A stretch of 64,000 nt of DNA from Streptomyces roseofulvus (GTDB lineage Bacteria; Actinomycetota; Actinomycetes; Streptomycetales; Streptomycetaceae). The translations under genes and the position numbers were made by a program. The stretch spans positions 6,820,001-6,884,000 of the forward strand of contig NZ_BAAAWE010000001.1 of assembly GCF_039534915.1 (NCBI RefSeq), read 5' to 3'. Each line of letters starts with the position of its first letter. Positions within the stretch are counted from its first letter, which is position 1. Shown here one piece after another: positions 17,687 through 26,583 of this stretch. Under the pieces are notes generated by a model. That model ran no database searches. It worked only from the letters and a program-made list of their open reading frames with translations, and was not told the origin of the DNA.

Positions 17687-19927
17687 GTGAACCGACGCAG
17701 AACCGCCCTGCTCTCCCTGTCGGCCCTGCTCGCCGCAGGCCTGACCGCGGTGCCCGCCGTGCCGGCGGGCGCCGACGAGACCGAACGGATCAGGAACGGC
17801 GGCTTCGACGCGGGCGCCGACTCCTGGTGGACCAGCGGCGTCACCGCCGGGACGGACGGCGGCGCGCTCTGCGCCGACGTGCCCGGCGGCACCGTGAACC
17901 GCTGGGACGCGGCGGTCGGCCAGAACGACCTGACGCTCACTCAGGGCGAGACGTACCGGATCTCCTTCCACGCGACCGGCACCCCCGCCGGCCACTCCGT
18001 CCGCGCGGTGGTCGGCCTCCAGGTCGCCCCGTACGACGCCTACCACGAGGTCGTCCCGCAGCTCAGCGTCTCCGGCGACACCTACACGTACACCTTCGCC
18101 TCCCCGGTGGACACCACCCAGGGCCAGGTCGCCTTCCAGCTCGGCGGCGCCGCCGACCCCTGGCGGTTCTGCCTCGACGACGTCTCCCTGCTCGGCGGGG
18201 TGCCGCCGGAGACGTACGAACCCGACACCGGCCCCCGCGTCCGCGTCAACCAGGTCGCCTATCTGCCCCGGGGACCCAAGAACGCCACCCTGGTCACCGA
18301 GGCGACCGAGCCGCTCCCCTGGCAGCTGAAGAACGCCCGCGGCACCGTCGTCGCCCGCGGCCGGACCGTCCCGCGCGGCCTGGACGCCTCCTCCGGCCAG
18401 CGCGTCCACTCGATCGACTTCGGCCGCCACCGCGCGCCCGGCCGGGGCTTCACCCTCGTCGCCGACGGCGAGACCAGCCACCCCTTCGACATCGGCACCG
18501 AGGCCTACGACCGACTCCGCGTGGACGCCGCGAAGTTCTACTACACCCAGCGCAGCGGCACCCCCGTCCGCGACGACCTGCGTCCCGGCTACGGCCGCGC
18601 GGCGGGCCACGTCGGCACCGCCCCCAACCGGGGCGACGACCGCGTGCCCTGCCAACCCGGCCTCTGCTCCTACACGCTCGACGTCACCGGCGGCTGGTAC
18701 GACGCCGGGGACCACGGCAAGTACGTCGTCAACGGCGGCATCTCCGTCTGGCAGCTCCTCTCCACCTACGAGCGCGCGCTGCACGCCCGCACCGGCCGCC
18801 CCGAGGCCCTCGGCGACGGCACCCTCACCCTCCCCGAGAGCGGCAACGGCGTCCCCGACATCCTCGACGAGGCTCGCTGGGAACTGGAGTTCCTGCTGAA
18901 GATGCAGGTCCCGGACGGCGAACCGCTCGCCGGCATGGCCCACCACAAGGTCCACGACGAGCAGTGGACCGGCCTGCCGCTGATGCCCGCCGACGACCCC
19001 CAGAAGCGGGAACTGCACCCGCCGACCACCGCCGCCACCCTCAACCTCGCCGCGACCGCCGCCCAGGCGGCCCGTCTCTACGACGCGTACGACCCCCGGT
19101 TCGCCGCCACCGCGCTCGCCGCCGCCCGCACGGCGTGGGCCGCCGCTCTCGCCCACCCCGACGTCCTCGCCTCCGAGAACGACGGCATCGGCGGCGGCGC
19201 CTACGCCGACCGGAACGTCGCCGACGAGTTCTACTGGGCCGCCGCCGAGCTGTATCTCACCACCGGCGAGAAGGAGTTCGAGGACCACGTCCTCGCCTCC
19301 CCGGTCCACACCGCCGACATCTTCGGACCCATCGCCTTCGACTGGGCCGGCACCGCCGTCCCCGCCCGCCTCGACCTCGCCACCGTCCCCAGCCGCCTCC
19401 CCGGCCGCGACCGGGTCCGCCACTCCGTCCGGACCGGAGCCGACCGCTACCTCGCCACCCTCCGGGCACACCCCTACGGCATGCCGTACGCCCCCGAGGG
19501 CCAGAAGTACGACTGGGGCTCCACCCACCAGATCCTCAACAACGCCGTCGTCCTCGCCACCGCCCACGACCTCACCGGCGGCGCCAAGTACCGCGACGGC
19601 GCCCTCCAGAGCATGGACTACGTCCTCGGCCGCAACGCCCTGAACCTCTCCTACGTCACCGGCTACGGCGAGGTCAGCGCCCGGAACCAGCACAGCCGCT
19701 GGTACGCCCGCCAGCTCGACCCCGCCCTGCCGCACCCGCCCGCCGGCTCGCTCGCCGGAGGCCCCAACTCCAGCATCCAGGACCCGGTCGCCCAGGCGAA
19801 ACTGAAGGGCTGCGTCGGCCAGTTCTGCTATGTCGACGACATCCAGTCCTGGTCCACCAACGAGCTGACCGTCAACTGGAACGCGGCCCTGACCTGGATG
19901 GCCTCCTTCACGGCCGACCAGGGCTGA
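17687..19927 (+). CDS. Secreted GH9 cellulase with N-terminal CBM4-like and Ig-like domains
   Basis: A 746-residue endoglucanase. In order: signal peptide (to about residue 28), a CBM4/9-like carbohydrate-binding module (NGGFDAGADSWWTSG onward, 30-180), an Ig-like CelD_N module (VRVNQVAYLP, about 190-275), and the (alpha/alpha)6 GH9 catalytic domain. Catalytic residues are the Asp pair in YDAGDHGKY (339 and 342) and the acid Glu726 in NELTVNWNA. It cuts internal beta-1,4 bonds of cellulose outside the cell. The GTG at 17687 follows GAGGAG; an in-frame ATG at 17651 overlaps the CebR box and lacks a binding site. Regulated by CebR through the box at 17638. Confidence 0.9.
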   Translation: MNRRRTALLSLSALLAAGLTAVPAVPAGADETERIRNGGFDAGADSWWTSGVTAGTDGGALCADVPGGTVNRWDAAVGQNDLTLTQGETYRISFHATGTPAGHSVRAVVGLQVAPYDAYHEVVPQLSVSGDTYTYTFASPVDTTQGQVAFQLGGAADPWRFCLDDVSLLGGVPPETYEPDTGPRVRVNQVAYLPRGPKNATLVTEATEPLPWQLKNARGTVVARGRTVPRGLDASSGQRVHSIDFGRHRAPGRGFTLVADGETSHPFDIGTEAYDRLRVDAAKFYYTQRSGTPVRDDLRPGYGRAAGHVGTAPNRGDDRVPCQPGLCSYTLDVTGGWYDAGDHGKYVVNGGISVWQLLSTYERALHARTGRPEALGDGTLTLPESGNGVPDILDEARWELEFLLKMQVPDGEPLAGMAHHKVHDEQWTGLPLMPADDPQKRELHPPTTAATLNLAATAAQAARLYDAYDPRFAATALAAARTAWAAALAHPDVLASENDGIGGGAYADRNVADEFYWAAAELYLTTGEKEFEDHVLASPVHTADIFGPIAFDWAGTAVPARLDLATVPSRLPGRDRVRHSVRTGADRYLATLRAHPYGMPYAPEGQKYDWGSTHQILNNAVVLATAHDLTGGAKYRDGALQSMDYVLGRNALNLSYVTGYGEVSARNQHSRWYARQLDPALPHPPAGSLAGGPNSSIQDPVAQAKLKGCVGQFCYVDDIQSWSTNELTVNWNAALTWMASFTADQG

Positions 19928-19995
19928 CGGCGGCCGCCCACGGCATCGGGGAGCGGTGAGTATCCGTACTCATGAAGGAGTTCACCGCTCCCCCC

Positions 19996-20001
19996 TACCG
20001 T
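19996..20001 (+). promoter_or_regulatory. -10 hexamer of a leaderless promoter (TACCGT)
   Basis: TACCGT ends 7 nt before the ATG at 20009, where no ribosome binding site is seen. This supports leaderless expression and choice of the ATG over the GTG at 20000, which would overlap the hexamer. Confidence 0.45.
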
Positions 20002-20008
20002 GGCGGAC

Positions 20009-21031
20009 ATGTCCCTGAAGGAGGAGAGGGCCGAACAGGCCCTGAGGAACGAACGGACCACCGTCTTCGGCTGGCTGAGCGTGGGCCTGCTGGTCCTCGC
20101 CGGTGCCGCGGCCGCGTTCCTGGCCGTGTGGACGGTGGAGGCCGTGGCGCCCGTCGAGCGGCACCACGCCGTCATCATGAAGGTCGACGACGATCCGGGC
20201 CTGTCCGACGGACACGAGCGGTTCGACTACGTGGTGGAGGCCATGACCACGGACGGCCGCGTCCTCGCCCTGGCCGCCGGCCAGGAGCGGGTGAACCACC
20301 TCTCCCTCGGCGAGCCGGTGATCGTGACGCTCTCCCGCGCCACCGGCCGACCGCTCTCCGTCCGGAGCCGGGACGGCGTGGTGGAGCTCCACCACCACCC
20401 GTGGGCCGTCCTCGCCGTGGTCCTGACCGGCCTGTTCACGGCCGTCGTGGCCTGGAGGGTCCGCCCGCTGCTGCGGGCCGCGTCGGCGGTGCTGCCCTTC
20501 GCGCCCCGGCTCGTCACCGCCACGCTCACCGCCGCCGCCCTGCTCCTGGCCGGGAACGCCCTGCTCGACGCCGAGACCCACGGGGACAGCCGGCACGTGG
20601 CCGACGGCATGGGCATCTACCGCGACGCGAAGTCCTTCCCGAAGCAGGTGGTCCCCACGGGGCGGGAGGCGCGGCTCGACGACCTCCACGTCACCGCCCG
20701 GGGGCCCGCCGCGGACAGCGTCCCGGCCGGCGACGACACCCGGCTCCGGATCGTCTCCGTCCCCCTCACCGTCCGCAACCCGACCCCCGCCGACGTCCCG
20801 TGGGTGCCGGTGAAGCTCATCGGGGAGGGAACGGGCGAGCCGCAGCTGCTCCGCGGCGGCCGGTGCGGCGACGAACCGGGCGCCTCCGACGGCTCGTTCG
20901 CCCGCGGCGAGACCACCGGCCGCCTCTGCTTCGCCGTCGCGCAGGGCTTCGAACCCCGCTACCTCATCCTGACCCGAGGCGGCACGACCCTGGCGCTCGA
21001 CGTCCGCGCCGGCGCGCACGCGGCCCGCTAG
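20009..21031 (+). CDS. Membrane protein of unknown function, 340 aa
   Basis: A 340-residue protein with three predicted membrane helices: WLSVGLLVLAGAAAAFLAVW (about 22-45), WAVLAVVLTGLFTAVVAW (about 130-148) and LVTATLTAAALLLAGNAL (about 168-186). The loop between the first two is a beta-rich domain of 80 residues, and the C-terminal 150 residues form another, with RLRIVSVPLTVRNPTP resembling the DUF4352-type immunoglobulin-like fold. Family not recognised. Its stop codon shares a CTAG with the stop of the convergent cupin remnant. Confidence 0.75.
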   Translation: MSLKEERAEQALRNERTTVFGWLSVGLLVLAGAAAAFLAVWTVEAVAPVERHHAVIMKVDDDPGLSDGHERFDYVVEAMTTDGRVLALAAGQERVNHLSLGEPVIVTLSRATGRPLSVRSRDGVVELHHHPWAVLAVVLTGLFTAVVAWRVRPLLRAASAVLPFAPRLVTATLTAAALLLAGNALLDAETHGDSRHVADGMGIYRDAKSFPKQVVPTGREARLDDLHVTARGPAADSVPAGDDTRLRIVSVPLTVRNPTPADVPWVPVKLIGEGTGEPQLLRGGRCGDEPGASDGSFARGETTGRLCFAVAQGFEPRYLILTRGGTTLALDVRAGAHAAR

Positions 21032-21306
21032 TCCGCCGCCGCGCCGCCGGGCGGCGGGACGAGGTGCACGTCGTACCGGTCCTGTTCGGGCAGCAGGACC
21101 GAGAACGGCTCCTGCCCGGACTGGATGCGGCCGAGCGCGGGGAAGTAGCCGAACCGGTCGACGCCGGGCGTCAGGACCGCCGGCACGTCCGCCGTCGAGC
21201 CCCGCACGGCGCCGAAGGAGTGCGGCACCCCGGGCGGGACGACGACGAGCCCGCCCGCGTCGACGCGCCCGGTCCGGCCGTCCAGCGTGAACCGCTGACG
21301 GGCCCC
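21028..21306 (-). pseudogene. Truncated cupin-domain gene
   Basis: The minus-strand frame encodes the second half of a cupin: GGLVVVPPGVPHSFGAV is the typical proline-glycine-histidine strand, followed by a conserved-looking C-terminus. The frame runs into the end of the AraC gene without any start codon, ribosome binding site or first cupin motif (no G-x5-H-x-H). The N-terminal half is therefore missing and the gene is probably inactive. The AraC/GlxA gene stops 5 bp away on the same strand. Confidence 0.6.
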
Positions 21307-21310
21307 GCCC

Positions 21311-22309
21311 TCACCCCTCCCGGCCCGCCCTCGCCGCCCGGAAGGCGCGCCGGTACGCGGCCGGCGTGGTGCGCAGGGCCTCGTGGAAGCGGCGGCGCAG
21401 GTTCACGGCGGAGGAGAGACCGACCCGGTGGGCGATGGTCTCCACGGGCAGGTCCGTCTCCTCCAGCAGCGCCCGGGTCGCGTCGATCCGCCGGTCGAGC
21501 AGCCACCGCCCCGGGCTGATGCCCAGCTGCTCGGTGAACCGCCGGGTCAGCGTCCGGGGCGAGACCCGCGCCCGGGCCGCCATGTCGGCGACCGACACCG
21601 GCTCGTCGAGGTGCTCGCCCAGCCAGTCCAGGAGCGGCGCCAGCGAGTCCGCGGCAGGACCGGCCGCCGGCAGCTCCGCGTACTGCAGCTGGCAGCCCTC
21701 GCGGTGCGGCGGCATGACCATCCGCCGGGCGATCCGCGTCGCGTACGCGGCGCCCTGGTCGGCGCTCACCAGATGCAGGCACAGATCCACCCCCGCCGCC
21801 GCGCCCGCGCTCGTGGCGACGGAGCCGTGGTCCACGTAGAGCACCGCCGGATCCACCCGGACCCGGGGGAAGCGGGAGGCCAGTTCGGCGGCGCGGGCCC
21901 AGTGCGTGGCGGCCCGCCGCCCGTCCAGGAGCCCTGCGGCGGCCAGGACGAACGCGCCCGCGCACAGGCCGACGACCCGCGCCCCGCGCGCGTGCGCCCG
22001 CCGCACCGCCGCCACCACGTCCGGCGACACCTGGCCGCCGTCCGGCGGCCCCCAGCCGGGCACGAGCACCGTGTCCGCGCGCTCCAGCGCCTCCAGGCCC
22101 GCCGTGACCAGCATGGCGTACCCGGAGTCGGTCCCGACCGGCCCCGGCCGCTCGGCGCAGACCTCGAACGCGTACCGGGCCGGGACCGCCGGGCCGTGAT
22201 CACCGAAGACCCCCGACGCGCAGGCCAGCGGGAAGGCCGGCTGGGGCGGCTGCAGCAGCGCCACGACCCGGTGCGGGGAGGGGAGTTCGGTCCGGGGGAG
22301 GGGCGTCAT
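21311..22309 (-). CDS. GlxA-family AraC-type transcriptional regulator
   Basis: A 332-residue regulator. Residues 1-180 form a DJ-1/PfpI-like domain with the nucleophile-elbow sequence GLCAGAFVLAAAGLLDGR, and residues 225-325 carry the two helix-turn-helix units of AraC proteins (VADMAARARVSPRTLTRRF and PVETIAHRVGLSSAVNLRRR). Such proteins usually sense small metabolites. The ATG at 22309 is chosen; a longer frame upstream would overlap the divergent MFS gene. A 16-bp inverted repeat in the 70-bp divergent gap is a likely operator, so the regulator probably controls the MFS gene and itself. Confidence 0.85.
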   Translation of the reverse strand: MTPLPRTELPSPHRVVALLQPPQPAFPLACASGVFGDHGPAVPARYAFEVCAERPGPVGTDSGYAMLVTAGLEALERADTVLVPGWGPPDGGQVSPDVVAAVRRAHARGARVVGLCAGAFVLAAAGLLDGRRAATHWARAAELASRFPRVRVDPAVLYVDHGSVATSAGAAAGVDLCLHLVSADQGAAYATRIARRMVMPPHREGCQLQYAELPAAGPAADSLAPLLDWLGEHLDEPVSVADMAARARVSPRTLTRRFTEQLGISPGRWLLDRRIDATRALLEETDLPVETIAHRVGLSSAVNLRRRFHEALRTTPAAYRRAFRAARAGREG

Positions 22310-22328
22310 GGCGCGAAAGTACCCCATC

Positions 22329-22344
22329 GTGTCGTTCGGGACAC
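22329..22344. promoter_or_regulatory. Candidate operator between araC-type and MFS genes
   Basis: GTGTC-GTTCGG-GACAC is a perfect 5-bp inverted repeat in the middle of the 70-bp divergent gap. Position suggests a binding site of the GlxA-type regulator; short length makes this tentative. Confidence 0.35.
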
Positions 22345-22379
22345 TGGGGAGGCCACGGGGGCCGGTCCAGCATCGGAGG

Positions 22380-23636
22380 GTGACCACCCAGCACCCCGAC
22401 GCACCGGCGCCGACCGCCCCCGCGCACCCTCCCGTCCGCCGACTCCCCTTGTGGGACCGGCGTTTCACCCTCTACTTCACCGCCCGCGCGGTCTCCCAGC
22501 TCGGCGACGCGATGATGCCCGTCGCCGCCGCGCTGGCCGTCGGCGCGCTGTACGGCGTGACCGGCGTCGGACTCGTCCTCGGCGCCTGGACCGGCACCTT
22601 CGTCCTGCTGGTCCTCGTCGGCGGCGTCCTCGCCGACCGGTTCGGCGCCCGCCGGATGATGGTCGGCGCCGACCTCGTCCGGGTCGCGACGCAGGGCGTG
22701 CTGGCCGTGGCGTTCTTCGCCGGCAGCCCGCCGTTCTGGCTCCTCCTGTCGATGGCGGCGGTGGCCGGTGCGGCCGTCGCGATGTTCCTGCCCGGCGTCA
22801 ACGGGATGGTCCCGCTCGTCGCCCGCGACCCGCACCGCGCCAACGCCACCCTCAAGGTGGCCGACGCCCTCGCCCACCTCCTCGGCCCGGCCTGCGCGGG
22901 CCTCCTCATCGCGCTGACCGACGCCGGCACCGTGTACGCCCTCGACGCCGCCACCTTCCTCGTCAGCGCCGGCTGCCTGGCGCTGCTGCGGCTCGCGCCC
23001 GCCGCGCCCGACTCCCCGCCGCGGACCGGGAGTTCGCTCCGCCGCGACCTGCGCCGCGGCTGGCGGGAGTTCCGCGCCCGGACGTGGATGTGGGCGGTGA
23101 TCCTGATCTGGGTCGTCCACGGCGTGCTCGTCTTCGGCCCGCTGGTCCCGCTCGCCTCGGCCCTGGTCGGCGCACGCCTCGGCCCCGACGCGTACGGCCT
23201 CGCGGTCTCCTTTCTGGGCGTGGGGACGGTGCTCGGCGGTCTCGTGGCCCTCCGGATCCGCCCCGCCCGTCCCCTTGCCGCCGGCGCCGCCGCGATGGTC
23301 CTCTACACCGCGCTGCCGCTGTCCGTGGCCCTCGACGCCGGCCTGCCGCTGCTCCTGACCGCCCACGCCACGGCGGGCGCGGCCCTCGCCTTCTGGTCGG
23401 TGATGTGGGCCACCAGCGTGCAGACCCACACCCCGCCCGAGGTCCTCAACCGCGTCAGCGCGTACGAACTCGCCGGCTCGGTCTCCGGCATCTCCGCCGG
23501 CCAGATCCTCGCCGGCCCCGCCACCGGCCTGACCACCCCGCACCACTTCCTGCTGCTGTCGGCGGCCACCTGCGTCGCGGCGAGCGCCGCCCTCCTGGCC
23601 GTGCCCGCGATCCGCACGCTCCGGCGCGCCGTGTAG
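22380..23636 (+). CDS. MFS transporter divergent from GlxA-type regulator
   Basis: A 418-residue major facilitator of the enterobactin/macrolide-exporter type: FTLYFTARAVSQLGDAMMPVA at helix 1, then LADRFGARRMMVGADLVR at the 2-3 loop. About 12 helices are predicted. The frame is open to an ATG at 22308 that would overlap the divergent gene start; the GTG at 22380 (VTTQHPD) is preferred. GGAGG lies immediately before it, too close for ribosome binding, and a CAGCAT hexamer 6 nt upstream fits a leaderless start. Likely exports the compound sensed by the neighbouring regulator; this is inference. Confidence 0.85.
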   Translation: MTTQHPDAPAPTAPAHPPVRRLPLWDRRFTLYFTARAVSQLGDAMMPVAAALAVGALYGVTGVGLVLGAWTGTFVLLVLVGGVLADRFGARRMMVGADLVRVATQGVLAVAFFAGSPPFWLLLSMAAVAGAAVAMFLPGVNGMVPLVARDPHRANATLKVADALAHLLGPACAGLLIALTDAGTVYALDAATFLVSAGCLALLRLAPAAPDSPPRTGSSLRRDLRRGWREFRARTWMWAVILIWVVHGVLVFGPLVPLASALVGARLGPDAYGLAVSFLGVGTVLGGLVALRIRPARPLAAGAAAMVLYTALPLSVALDAGLPLLLTAHATAGAALAFWSVMWATSVQTHTPPEVLNRVSAYELAGSVSGISAGQILAGPATGLTTPHHFLLLSAATCVAASAALLAVPAIRTLRRAV

Positions 23637-23642
23637 GAAGGG

Positions 23643-24158
23643 TCAGCGGGCGTCCGACGGCGACTCGTCCCAGTCCCAGCTGCCGACGTACGCGGCCGTG
23701 CCCGTCCTGCGGGCCTCCGCGAAGGCGGCGAGGCGGGCGAAGTCCCGCGGGGGCATCAGGGCCCGCCAGTCCTGGAGCGGCAGGACGCGGACCTCGTCGT
23801 GCTCCGCCGGGTCGAGGACGAGCTCCGCGATCTGCCGGTCGGTGAGCCGCCCGCCGTCGAAGACGTACCCGGCGCTGGCCAGCGGCCACGCCGCCCCCGG
23901 CAGGCCGAACACGGCCGCGAGCAGCCGCGGGGGTCCGGACACCGTCAGCCCGGTCTCCTCCGCGGTCTCCCGCACGGCGGTCTGCCACGGGCGCTCGCCC
24001 GCCTCCGCCGTCCCGCCCGGGAGCTGCCAGGGGTGTTCGGCGCTGTAGACGGCATGGAGCTGCACGGGCCGCTCGTCCATGTCGGTGAAGTACACGGCGC
24101 CGAACAGGGTGGCCTTCGGCAGCGTCGCGACGAACTCGTCCACGGGCAGGGGGTGCAT
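23643..24158 (-). CDS. NUDIX hydrolase
   Basis: A 171-residue protein with a complete Nudix box, GGTAEAGERPWQTAVRETAE followed by ETGL, fitting G-x5-E-x7-REU-x-EE-x-G-U. It hydrolyses a nucleoside diphosphate linked to some other moiety. The protein extends with a C-terminal segment (EVRVLPLQDWRALMPP) typical of stand-alone actinobacterial members. The ATG at 24158 (MHPLPVDEF) is chosen over upstream starts that add a low-complexity leader. Substrate unknown. Confidence 0.85.
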   Translation of the reverse strand: MHPLPVDEFVATLPKATLFGAVYFTDMDERPVQLHAVYSAEHPWQLPGGTAEAGERPWQTAVRETAEETGLTVSGPPRLLAAVFGLPGAAWPLASAGYVFDGGRLTDRQIAELVLDPAEHDEVRVLPLQDWRALMPPRDFARLAAFAEARRTGTAAYVGSWDWDESPSDAR

Positions 24159-24284
24159 GTCGGCCTCCGGGAGACGGGGAGCGAGTGGTTCGCCCGGTCC
24201 AACGAGCCACCCCGCCCGACGTGCACAGGTGTTTCGGACGCGCTGCGTCGGACCCCCCGGCGGGCGGGCCACGAGCAGCGGCGG

Positions 24285-24610
24285 GACGGGGTCGGTCAGG
24301 GTCGCCGAGACCAGCGCGCCGCGCAGCGCCGGGTGCGGGGACGGCCGCGCCGAAGCCGCCGTCGGCGCCCGGCCGCCAGTCCGTACGTGGGGGTGGCGAG
24401 GACCGCGTCGGGCGGCGGCGCAGCGGCGGCAGGTGGTGCCGGCCGGCGACGTGGGCCCGGCGCGGTTCGGCCCGGGCGAGGACGAAGGTGACGGTGAGGG
24501 CGAGCCGGACGGTCACGCCGAGGGCCGGCACCCGGTGCGGCCAGGCGCTGCGGAGCGGCACGCGGGGAGCCGTGACGCCGACCGGCGCCGCGTGACCCGG
24601 CGGGGCGGGG
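24285..24610 (-). pseudogene. Remnant of an M56-family (BlaR1-like) membrane peptidase
   Basis: Just downstream of blaI, where Streptomyces usually has an M56 peptidase gene, the minus strand reads TAPRVPLRSAWPHRVPALGV followed by a hydrophobic VRLALTVTFVLA, which looks like the first membrane segments of that family. The sequence then decays; a further fragment in another frame has LRGALVSATLTDPVPPLL. The HExxH zinc motif is absent and no continuous frame covers the family length of about 300 residues. Assignment rests on position and short similarity. Confidence 0.45.
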
Positions 24611-24617
24611 GCGCCGG

Positions 24618-24986
24618 TCAGCCCTCGGTCCGCCGCTCGGCGTCGCGGAGCGCGGTGCGCAGCGCGGCGAGTTCGTCGGCGTCGAGGTTCTCCACGAACC
24701 GCGCGAGGGCGGCCGTGCGGTCCTCGCTGGCGTCGAGGCCGTCCTCCATGAGGGCGGCCGCGTACGCCTCGCGGGTGGCGGCGGCGCGGTAGAGCCAGAC
24801 GCGTCCCTCGCGGGTGCGGGTGAGGTGGCCCTTGTGGAAGAGGATGCCGGTCACCGTGGTGACCGTGGTGTACGCGATGTCGCGGTGACGGTTGATGTCG
24901 TCGACGATCTCGCGCACGGTGGCGGCGCGCCGCCACCGCCAGAAGCGGTCCATGATCTCCGCTTCCAGCTCCCCGAGCCGACGCAT
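24618..24986 (-). CDS. BlaI/MecI/CopY-family transcriptional regulator
   Basis: A 122-residue winged-helix repressor. MRRLGELEAEIMDRFWRW begins the DNA-binding domain, TVREIVDDINRHRDIAYTTV holds the recognition helix, and TVTGILFHKGHLTRTREGR is the wing. The C-terminal helix is the dimer and cleavage region, where an M56 peptidase normally cuts the protein to induce the genes. The ATG at 24986 is chosen; upstream sequence is shadow. The partner peptidase next door appears to be broken. Confidence 0.85.
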   Translation of the reverse strand: MRRLGELEAEIMDRFWRWRRAATVREIVDDINRHRDIAYTTVTTVTGILFHKGHLTRTREGRVWLYRAAATREAYAAALMEDGLDASEDRTAALARFVENLDADELAALRTALRDAERRTEG

Positions 24987-25131
24987 CCGTGCCCGTCCTC
25001 TCCGCAGGTCCCGGTGCCGCTCGCGGCCCGGGCCCCCGTTGCCTCGACCGGCCTCATGGTAGTCGGGCCGGTCGCGGCGGCCGGGCGGGCGGCTCGGGCA
25101 CCGGGGACCGGGAACACCCGCGCGCCGCCCG

Positions 25132-26583
25132 TCAGTCACCCGCCCGCGCGGACCGCGCCCGTAGCGTCAGCACCGCGTACAGCCCGCCGGCGACGACCAG
25201 ACCGACGAGCCAGCCGAAGTCGTCCAGCGGGGCGAGGAAGGGAAGCAGCGGGCCGTCCGCGCCGGTGCCCTCCGGTGAACCACCCACCGCCAGCACCCCG
25301 CCCGCCGCGAACGCGACCACGGCGCGCCAGTTCCAGCCGCCCGTGTACCAGTACGGCCCTCCGGCCCGGTAGAGATCGGCCGGCCGCAGCCGTGTCCGGC
25401 GCACGATCCAGTACTCCACCGCGAGGATGCCGGACACGGTGCCGAAGAAGCCCTCGGCCAGGCTCGCCCAGGACAGCACCTCGTAGTCGCTGCTGCTCCG
25501 CGCCCACCACGCGACGGCCGTGCCCGCGAGGGCCGCCAGCACCGCCGCGCCCCGGAATCCGAGCACGGACGGGGCGGTGCTCGACAGGTCGTACCCCGCC
25601 GACACCAGGTTGAGCCCGAGGTTGCCGCAGAGCGTCGCCACGATCAGCATGGCCGCGGCGACGACGCTGCCACCCGGCATGTCGGACAGCGCGTGCACGG
25701 TGAGCGAACCGGAGTAGCCGTCCGTGCCGTACGCGGACAGCGACATCAGCGCCATCGTGTACAGCAGGATCCCCGTCATCAGGACGGGCAGCAGCAGCCC
25801 CACCCCCAGGCGCCGCCCGGTGCCCTCCGCGCGCCGGCCGGAGGAGCCCAGATGCACCAGATCGGGCACGGTCAGTCCGACCGCCGCGAACAGCGCCGTC
25901 GCGGAGGCCAGGGCCGGGGCGGCCGCCAGCCAGAAGTCCGCCCCCCAGCCGATCGGCCGCGCCGGCTCGGGCAGCACCGGCCCCGTCCCGTGCGCGGACG
26001 CCCAGAGGAACGCCACGACCAGCCCCACGATCAGCACGGGTGCGGCGAGGTCCGCGAACCTGCGCAGCCCGTTCGGACCCTTCGTGATGATCCACAACTG
26101 GAGGGCCAGGAACACCAGGTAGGCGGGGTTGAAGAAGCTGTCGCCGTCGTATTCGCCCAGGCCCCCGGTCAGCAGCTGGATGCCCTGGACGCCGAGATCG
26201 GCCTGGAAGCCGAAGAAGACGCACGCCGAGGCGAACCTCAGCAGGGCCGGCAGCGCGGCTCCCCTCACCCCGAAGGCACTGCGCGCGAAGACCGCGAACG
26301 GCACCCCGTACCGGTCGCCCGCGTGCTCCACCAGGAACGACGGCAGCAGGACCACGAACTGGGCCACGCCACAGATCAGCAGTGTCTGCGGCCAGGTGAA
26401 CCGGTCCTGGCCCGGCATCCCGGAGAGCATCAGAGAGGCCAGGCTCCAGGACACGCAGACCCAGATGGCCGCGAAGTCCCACCACCGCCACCGGAACTCA
26501 CCGGTCTCGGCGGGGAGCAGGTCCGCGTTGGCGAACCGCCGGTCCGGCGCCCCCTCCGCGTGCGCCTCCACCGTCCCGCTCAC
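25132..26583 (-). CDS. NCS1-family permease (cytosine/allantoin/hydantoin type)
   Basis: A 483-residue membrane protein with 12 predicted helices. It has the NCS1 pattern: an N-terminal ADLLPAETGEFRWRWWDFAAIWV, helix 1-2 SWSLASLMLSGMPGQ, the RYGVPFAVFARSAFGVRGA loop, and a C-terminal AEGFFGTVSGILAVEYWIVRR. The family imports nucleobases, hydantoins, allantoin or thiamine precursors with protons or sodium. Which substrate cannot be read here; no catabolic gene is adjacent. GTG at 26583 is chosen, with an ATG at 26673 possible. Confidence 0.85.
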   Translation of the reverse strand: MSGTVEAHAEGAPDRRFANADLLPAETGEFRWRWWDFAAIWVCVSWSLASLMLSGMPGQDRFTWPQTLLICGVAQFVVLLPSFLVEHAGDRYGVPFAVFARSAFGVRGAALPALLRFASACVFFGFQADLGVQGIQLLTGGLGEYDGDSFFNPAYLVFLALQLWIITKGPNGLRRFADLAAPVLIVGLVVAFLWASAHGTGPVLPEPARPIGWGADFWLAAAPALASATALFAAVGLTVPDLVHLGSSGRRAEGTGRRLGVGLLLPVLMTGILLYTMALMSLSAYGTDGYSGSLTVHALSDMPGGSVVAAAMLIVATLCGNLGLNLVSAGYDLSSTAPSVLGFRGAAVLAALAGTAVAWWARSSSDYEVLSWASLAEGFFGTVSGILAVEYWIVRRTRLRPADLYRAGGPYWYTGGWNWRAVVAFAAGGVLAVGGSPEGTGADGPLLPFLAPLDDFGWLVGLVVAGGLYAVLTLRARSARAGD

